DNA of 64,000 nucleotides, taken from Thalassospira lohafexi (lineage in GTDB: Bacteria; Pseudomonadota; Alphaproteobacteria; Rhodospirillales; Thalassospiraceae). The stretch's first letter is position 1. The number at the start of each line of letters is the position of its first letter. Location of the stretch: positions 1 to 64,000 of the forward strand of contig NZ_NXGX01000002.1 in NCBI RefSeq assembly GCF_002844275.1, written 5' to 3'. A program made the translations under genes and the position numbers. The notes beneath the pieces are model-generated. The model made no database searches. It saw only the letters and a program-made list of their open reading frames with translations, and was not told the origin of the DNA. Of the stretch, positions 59,908 through 64,000 are shown in pieces.

Positions 59908-60873
59908 ATGCCTTTGTTTAATGTGACCGAATTACGTGATGCGGCGGAATTTGTGCATCAGCATGTTGCGCCAACCCCGACGATACGTTGGCCGGTTCTG
60001 GATCGTGCAACGGGATTGTCGCTGTATGTGAAGCATGAAAACCACACTAAACTGGGGGCCTTTAAGGTCCGTGGTGGTTTGACATTCTGCCGATATCTGG
60101 GGAACTCCGTTGATGTGAACCGCGGGGTGATCAGTGCAACACGTGGCAATCATGGACAAAGCATTGCGCACGCTGCCAGCCGGTTTGGCATGGCTGCAAC
60201 GATTGTTGTCCCGCATGGAAATTCGGTTGAGAAAAATGCCGCGATGCGGGCGTGGGGTGCCGAGGTCATCGAACATGGTGATGATTTTCAGGAAGCTGCT
60301 GAATTTGCCGCCAAGCATGCCACGAACGAAGACCTTGTAATGATTCCACCCTTTCATCGCGAACTTGTGCGCGGTGTGGCGACCTATGGGCTCGAACTGT
60401 TTGATGCCGTTTCCGGGCTTGATCGCGTTTATGTGCCCGTCGGGATGGGCTCAGGGATTTGTTCGCTGATTACGGCGCGTGATGCCCTTGGACTTGAGAC
60501 TGAAATCATCGGAGTTGTCGCCAGCGGCGCGGATGCGATTGCCCAGTCGTTTAAGGCCGGTAAGGTTGTTGAGACGGCGGCTGCGCGTACCTTTGCCGAT
60601 GGGGTGGCGTGTCGCAGTCCAAATCCGTCTGCCCTTGATATCATCCTAAAGGGGGCTGCGGATATTGTGACGGTCGATGAAGAACAAATTCGTGACGCCA
60701 TGCGACTTTATTTCAGTTCGTGTCACACGGTGGCAGAAGGTGCAGGTGCTGTACCGCTGGCCGCGGCCATTGCCGGGCGCGACGACAACATCGGCAAAAA
60801 AGTCGCCGTCATTTTGACCGGCGCGAACATTGATCGGGCTGAATATGCCCGAATTCTAGCAGGAGATATTTGA
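59908..60873 (+). CDS. Threonine dehydratase-like PLP enzyme
   Basis: 321 aa, fold type II. The PLP lysine is K53 in KLGAFKVRG, with TRGNHGQSIA as substrate loop and VGMGSGICS as phosphate loop. It is more like the dehydratases of amino-acid and hydroxyectoine degradation (EutB group) than biosynthetic IlvA and lacks an ACT domain. The stop overlaps the next start (TGATG), so it is co-translated with the decarboxylase. Distinct from the dehydratase at 10.7 kb. Confidence 0.83.
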   Translation: MPLFNVTELRDAAEFVHQHVAPTPTIRWPVLDRATGLSLYVKHENHTKLGAFKVRGGLTFCRYLGNSVDVNRGVISATRGNHGQSIAHAASRFGMAATIVVPHGNSVEKNAAMRAWGAEVIEHGDDFQEAAEFAAKHATNEDLVMIPPFHRELVRGVATYGLELFDAVSGLDRVYVPVGMGSGICSLITARDALGLETEIIGVVASGADAIAQSFKAGKVVETAAARTFADGVACRSPNPSALDIILKGAADIVTVDEEQIRDAMRLYFSSCHTVAEGAGAVPLAAAIAGRDDNIGKKVAVILTGANIDRAEYARILAGDI

Positions 60874-62306
60874 TGAACCGCGTCGAAAACCGTGCCGAAA
60901 GCAGCCCCACTGCCGATACAGCACGTCATCTGATGTTTGATGACCTTGAAAAGCTTGGCCGCATCCTTGTGCAAACAGGGGACGTCGCACACAGCTTTGT
61001 TCAAGGCGCGGATGACATGGATGCGACATGCCGCGACTTTTCTGCATTTGACCCTTCGCGCCCACTACCGCAGAAAGGTCGCGGCACACTTGATGCGTTG
61101 CGCGCAGTGCAGGATGAAATTCTGCCGCTGCTCGCCGCCTCAATTGGTCCAAGATATCTTGGCTTTGTGACCGGCGGCACGACGCCAGCAGCCCTTGTCG
61201 GCGATTGGCTTGCCGGGGCCATCGATCAAAATGCCACCGGACCAGAAGGATCGGTAAATGCCGCCGTCGAAGAACAGGTCATCAATTGGTTGTGCGAAAT
61301 TGCCCACCTGCCAGCAAAGAAATTTGATGGCGTTTTAACGACTGGGGCGACGGTATCAAACCTTTTGGGGGTGGTCGCAGGTCGCCAATGGTGCGGTGAA
61401 AAAGTTGGTGTCGATATTGACGCGGACGGTGCGGGTGCTTTGCCCGATTTGGAGCTTTTTGCCGCCAGCCCGCACGCCAGCATGGTCAAGGACCTTTCGA
61501 TTTCCGGGATTGGACGGAACAACTTTACCAAGGTTGCGACCCTTTCCGGAACAGAGCAAACCGACGTTAATGCCCTCAAAGCCAAACTTGCTGCCAGCGA
61601 TGCACGCGGTAAAATCGTGATTGCCTCGTCCGGGACGGTTAATGCGACGGACTTTGATGACTTGACTGCCATTGCAGATCTTTGTGCGGCCTATGGCGCG
61701 TGGCTGCATGTTGACGCCGCATTTGGAATGTTTGCCGCCCTTGATGATCGGCGGTCACACCTTTTGGCGTGCCTTGATCGGGCAGACTCGATTACGTCCG
61801 ATGGGCATAAATGGTTGAACGTTCCTTATGATTGCGGAATTTTCCTGACCCGTCATATCGGCGTTTTGGAAAAATGCTGCCGGGCGTTTGCGCCGTATCT
61901 CGACACCAAGGCCGAAGGCAACATGTATATCAACCGCGGGGTGGAAAATTCGCGTCGGTTCCGAGCCTTGCCGCTTTGGGTGTCAATGCAGGCCTATGGC
62001 CGCGAAGGATTTGCCGGGATCATTCGTGCAAACTGTGATCAGGCAGCCGATCTTGCCGCGTGGGTTAGAACCCATGAAAAGCTTGAACTGCTTGCCGAGC
62101 CAAAATTGAATGTCACAATGTTTGCCAGTGTTGGATCAGATGATGACAATCGTGCCTTGCTTGAACGGATCAATGCAAGTGGCAAGCTGTTCCTTACACC
62201 AACGGTATATGGCGGGCGGTTTGGGTTCCGCGCAGCATTTAGCAATTGGCGGACGCAGGATCATGACCTTGTCATTATCAAGCAGGCAATTGACGCTGTG
62301 TTGTAA
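60873..62306 (+). CDS. PLP-dependent group II decarboxylase-like enzyme
   Basis: 477 aa. The PLP lysine is K313 in SDGHKWLNVPYDCG, with the aspartate in LHVDAAFG (D281) and a TTGATVSNLLG cofactor segment. Group II decarboxylases act on aromatic amino acids, histidine, glutamate or aspartate; some relatives are aldehyde synthases. The substrate is not evident. AGGAG 7 nt upstream plus a 1-nt overlap with the dehydratase show coupling. Together they suggest breakdown of a beta-hydroxylated or amino acid substrate. Confidence 0.87.
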   Translation: MNRVENRAESSPTADTARHLMFDDLEKLGRILVQTGDVAHSFVQGADDMDATCRDFSAFDPSRPLPQKGRGTLDALRAVQDEILPLLAASIGPRYLGFVTGGTTPAALVGDWLAGAIDQNATGPEGSVNAAVEEQVINWLCEIAHLPAKKFDGVLTTGATVSNLLGVVAGRQWCGEKVGVDIDADGAGALPDLELFAASPHASMVKDLSISGIGRNNFTKVATLSGTEQTDVNALKAKLAASDARGKIVIASSGTVNATDFDDLTAIADLCAAYGAWLHVDAAFGMFAALDDRRSHLLACLDRADSITSDGHKWLNVPYDCGIFLTRHIGVLEKCCRAFAPYLDTKAEGNMYINRGVENSRRFRALPLWVSMQAYGREGFAGIIRANCDQAADLAAWVRTHEKLELLAEPKLNVTMFASVGSDDDNRALLERINASGKLFLTPTVYGGRFGFRAAFSNWRTQDHDLVIIKQAIDAVL

Positions 62307-62367
62307 TGCTGCGGTGTTATAATGGGCTGCTATATATCGGAAAACAGCACTGTTTCAGGAAGTGACG

Positions 62368-63192
62368 ATGACGACCAAGAATTTGCCGATCTATCAGATT
62401 GATGCCTTTAGCGACGTTTTGTTTGCCGGTAATCCGGCGGCTGTCGTGCCGCTGTCGACATGGTTGCCTGATGATGTGCTTCAGAAAATTGCAATGGAAA
62501 ACAATCTGTCGGAAACGGCGTTTTTCGTGCCGGTTACGGCAGGGAACGCAGACTTTCACATTCGCTGGTTCACCCCGACAGTTGAAGTTCCGTTGTGCGG
62601 GCATGCGACCCTTGCGAGCGCCTATGTGATTTTTAATCAGCTTGGGTTTGAGGGCGACATTGTCCGTCTTCAAAGCAAAAGCGGCATTCTGACTGCCCGC
62701 CGTTATTTAGGTGCCATTGTTCTGGACTTCCCAAAACAGCCGATTGTGCCTGAAACAATCGCAGATGATGTGATTGCGGCCCTTGGTGGCGATACGCCGG
62801 TGGAAACATTTGGCGTGGCAAGTCGCGATACTGATCTTGTTGCGGTTTATGACGATGCGACGATTGTTCGTTCGATGACGCCCGATATGTCACTCTTGGC
62901 CAAGCTTGCGGATCGTGGGGTTATCGTGACGGCACCGGGGGACAAGACCGGACTTGACATGATTTCACGCTATTTCGTGCCGGCCATTGGCATCAACGAA
63001 GACCCGGTGACGGGATATATGCACTGTGTTGTCGCGCCGTATTGGGCTGATAAGCTCGGTCAGGACGATGTTGTCGGTTATCAGGCATCCGCACGTGGTG
63101 GTGTCGTTGCCTGCAAGGTGGTTGGTGATCGGGTACATCTTACGGGGGAGGCGGTGCTGTACCTAAAAGGTGAAATCACCGTTTCAGCCTGA
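62368..63192 (+). CDS. PhzF family protein
   Basis: 274 aa, PhzF/diaminopimelate-epimerase-like fold. The catalytic glutamate is E49 in NNLSETAFF; GNPAAVVPL near residue 21 and FTPTVEVPLCGHATLASAY are conserved segments. PhzF-type enzymes isomerise trans-2,3-dihydro-3-hydroxyanthranilate in phenazine synthesis, but most genomic copies have unknown substrates. AGGA 7 nt upstream gives ATG 62368. A 61-bp gap separates it from the decarboxylase, so it likely shares the transcript. Terminator follows. Confidence 0.88.
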   Translation: MTTKNLPIYQIDAFSDVLFAGNPAAVVPLSTWLPDDVLQKIAMENNLSETAFFVPVTAGNADFHIRWFTPTVEVPLCGHATLASAYVIFNQLGFEGDIVRLQSKSGILTARRYLGAIVLDFPKQPIVPETIADDVIAALGGDTPVETFGVASRDTDLVAVYDDATIVRSMTPDMSLLAKLADRGVIVTAPGDKTGLDMISRYFVPAIGINEDPVTGYMHCVVAPYWADKLGQDDVVGYQASARGGVVACKVVGDRVHLTGEAVLYLKGEITVSA

Positions 63193-63223
63193 TTGGCTGA
63201 TAATGTCGAATATGAATTTCGCG

Positions 63224-63256
63224 AAACGGGCATCTAGTGAGGGTGCCCGTTTTTTG
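63224..63256 (+). terminator. Terminator after phzF
   Basis: AAACGGGCA (63224-63232) pairs with TGCCCGTTT (63244-63252), ending in T-rich sequence. Confidence 0.8.
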
Positions 63257-63466
63257 ATGCGGATATCGTGAGGATTTACCTGTATTTTGGTCATCGTGCG
63301 ACTACCGACTAATCCGCATTGCGCTGGTTTCGGTTTGTTTTTTATTGACCACGGCATGGGGCTTTCGTCTAAGTAATGGGAAAATACGATGATTGCGGCA
63401 GGGCCGGACGGGAAATTCCGTTGGTCTGAAACCGCATGGGTTTGCAACAGCAGGGGAAGATAGATC

Positions 63467-64000
63467 GTGATCGAAAGTGTTGTCGCCAGTTCTGCAACAC
63501 CAATGCAGATGTGGGTGGTTCTGGCACTTGTTGCTGGATCGCTTGTTCTGTATGGGCTGGAGCGTATTTCGCTTGAACTGACCAGCATGGCGCTGATCGC
63601 GACCTTGTTGTTGTTCTTCAACTTCTTCCCGCTTGCCGATGCCAATGGTGACAACATGATGGGGGCGGCGACCATCATGTCTGGCTTTGCCAATCCGGCA
63701 TTGTTGACAGTGCTGTCGTTGCTCGTGGTCGGGCAGGGCATGGTTCTGACTGGCGGGGTAAGCTATATCGCCGGTCTAATTACCGAACATGGGGGCAAGC
63801 AGCCCGCTGTGGCCATCTTTATCGGCTTGTTCGTTGTGATGTTGATGTCGGCATTTCTGAATAATACTCCGGTTGTCGTTATCTTTATCCCGATCATTCA
63901 GGCGCTTTCCGAGCGTATTCAGCGATCGCCAAGTGCGCTTATGATACCGCTGTCATACGCGGCCATCCTTGGCGGGATGACCACCCTGATCGGCTCATCA
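63467..64000 (+). CDS. SLC13-type permease, N-terminal part, cut by window end
   Basis: 178 codons with no stop, running off the window. The protein opens VIESVVASSATPMQMWVVLA and has at least four hydrophobic segments. The FLNNTPVVVIFIPIIQAL motif and LSYAAILGGMTTLIGSS are hallmarks of the SLC13/divalent anion symporter-like family, in which NTP marks the sodium and substrate site. Such proteins import dicarboxylates, sulfate or related anions. GTG 63467 has GGGGA 9 nt upstream. The 274-bp gap before it holds only the phzF terminator. Confidence 0.82.
   Translation, partial: MIESVVASSATPMQMWVVLALVAGSLVLYGLERISLELTSMALIATLLLFFNFFPLADANGDNMMGAATIMSGFANPALLTVLSLLVVGQGMVLTGGVSYIAGLITEHGGKQPAVAIFIGLFVVMLMSAFLNNTPVVVIFIPIIQALSERIQRSPSALMIPLSYAAILGGMTTLIGSS

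Noticed and set aside
63184-63741. A 185-aa minus-strand open frame at the window end
   Set aside because: It is antisense to the SLC13-type permease, whose NTP motif, hydrophobic helices and ribosome site support the plus strand.
1-64000. Mobile elements, CRISPR arrays, tRNA or rRNA genes
   Set aside because: No transposase, integrase, regular spaced repeats, or tRNA T-arm with matching acceptor stem was found by reading; short palindromes are accounted for as terminators or operators.

Overview
The window looks like a stretch of alphaproteobacterial chromosome, most likely a marine Rhodospirillales member of the Thalassospira type. That placement rests on alphaproteobacterial family markers (DUF2336, the TIGR02186 / Alph_Pro_TM family, DUF1127, cysteine-free L32 and L36), a LexA half-site arrangement typical of Alphaproteobacteria, and general protein style recalled from memory. 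No alignment was run. I see no insertion sequence, phage gene, CRISPR array, rRNA or tRNA. Genes are tightly packed, and convergent pairs are usually separated by clear hairpin terminators.

Layout. 0-2.6 kb: a lipoprotein, a YitT membrane protein and an aldo/keto reductase. 2.9-6.7 kb: a zinc-starvation locus. A COG0523 GTPase and hisI read leftward, and zur-znuC-znuB reads rightward, across one near-palindromic Zur box. 6.7-15.2 kb: a SulP transporter fused to STAS and cyclic-nucleotide domains, metC, a threonine dehydratase-like enzyme, rpmF (L32), two acetyltransferases, sseA and an Ala-tRNA editing protein. 15.3-17.4 kb: two unrecognised genes sharing an ATGTAT motif, a possible orphan small RNA, and a free-standing TyrRS-type S4 domain. 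17.4-20.3 kb: a radical SAM gene with a LexA box and an inverse autotransporter. 20.6-29.2 kb: transport and metabolism (LysE, lactate permease with an unannotated 52-aa partner, LLM oxidoreductase, small kinase, LysR/MFS divergent pair, cysK, NUDIX).

29.4-36.2 kb: a PAS-GGDEF diguanylate cyclase, an acetyltransferase, pepD, a J-domain membrane protein, a methyltransferase-like protein and rpmJ (L36). 36.3-40.2 kb: two tandem membrane class III nucleotide cyclases. 40.2-44.6 kb: an Lrp regulator divergent from a saccharopine dehydrogenase-like protein, then a TPR protein with a SPINDLY/OGT-like C-terminus. 44.7-48.1 kb: a universal stress protein, a sulfur module (TIGR02186, TauE/SafE, TusA) and an ElaA acetyltransferase. 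48.1-54.1 kb: a signalling block on the minus strand (DUF2336, PAS-GGDEF, PAS-EAL, GGDEF). 54.3-57.7 kb: a small lipoprotein, and a Lon-family protease followed directly by a SPOR-domain protein whose start is covered by a 63-nt hairpin. 57.9-63.2 kb: a MocR regulator with repeated TTGTCA operators, facing DUF1127, dehydratase, decarboxylase and PhzF genes. The window ends inside an SLC13-type permease.

Themes. Second-messenger signalling is dense: three GGDEF proteins, one EAL protein, two nucleotide cyclases and one cNMP-domain transporter. Zinc and sulfur handling each form a compact locus. The least explained parts are the 15.3-17.4 kb segment, the Lon-SPOR hairpin, and the MocR-controlled amino-acid gene cluster.
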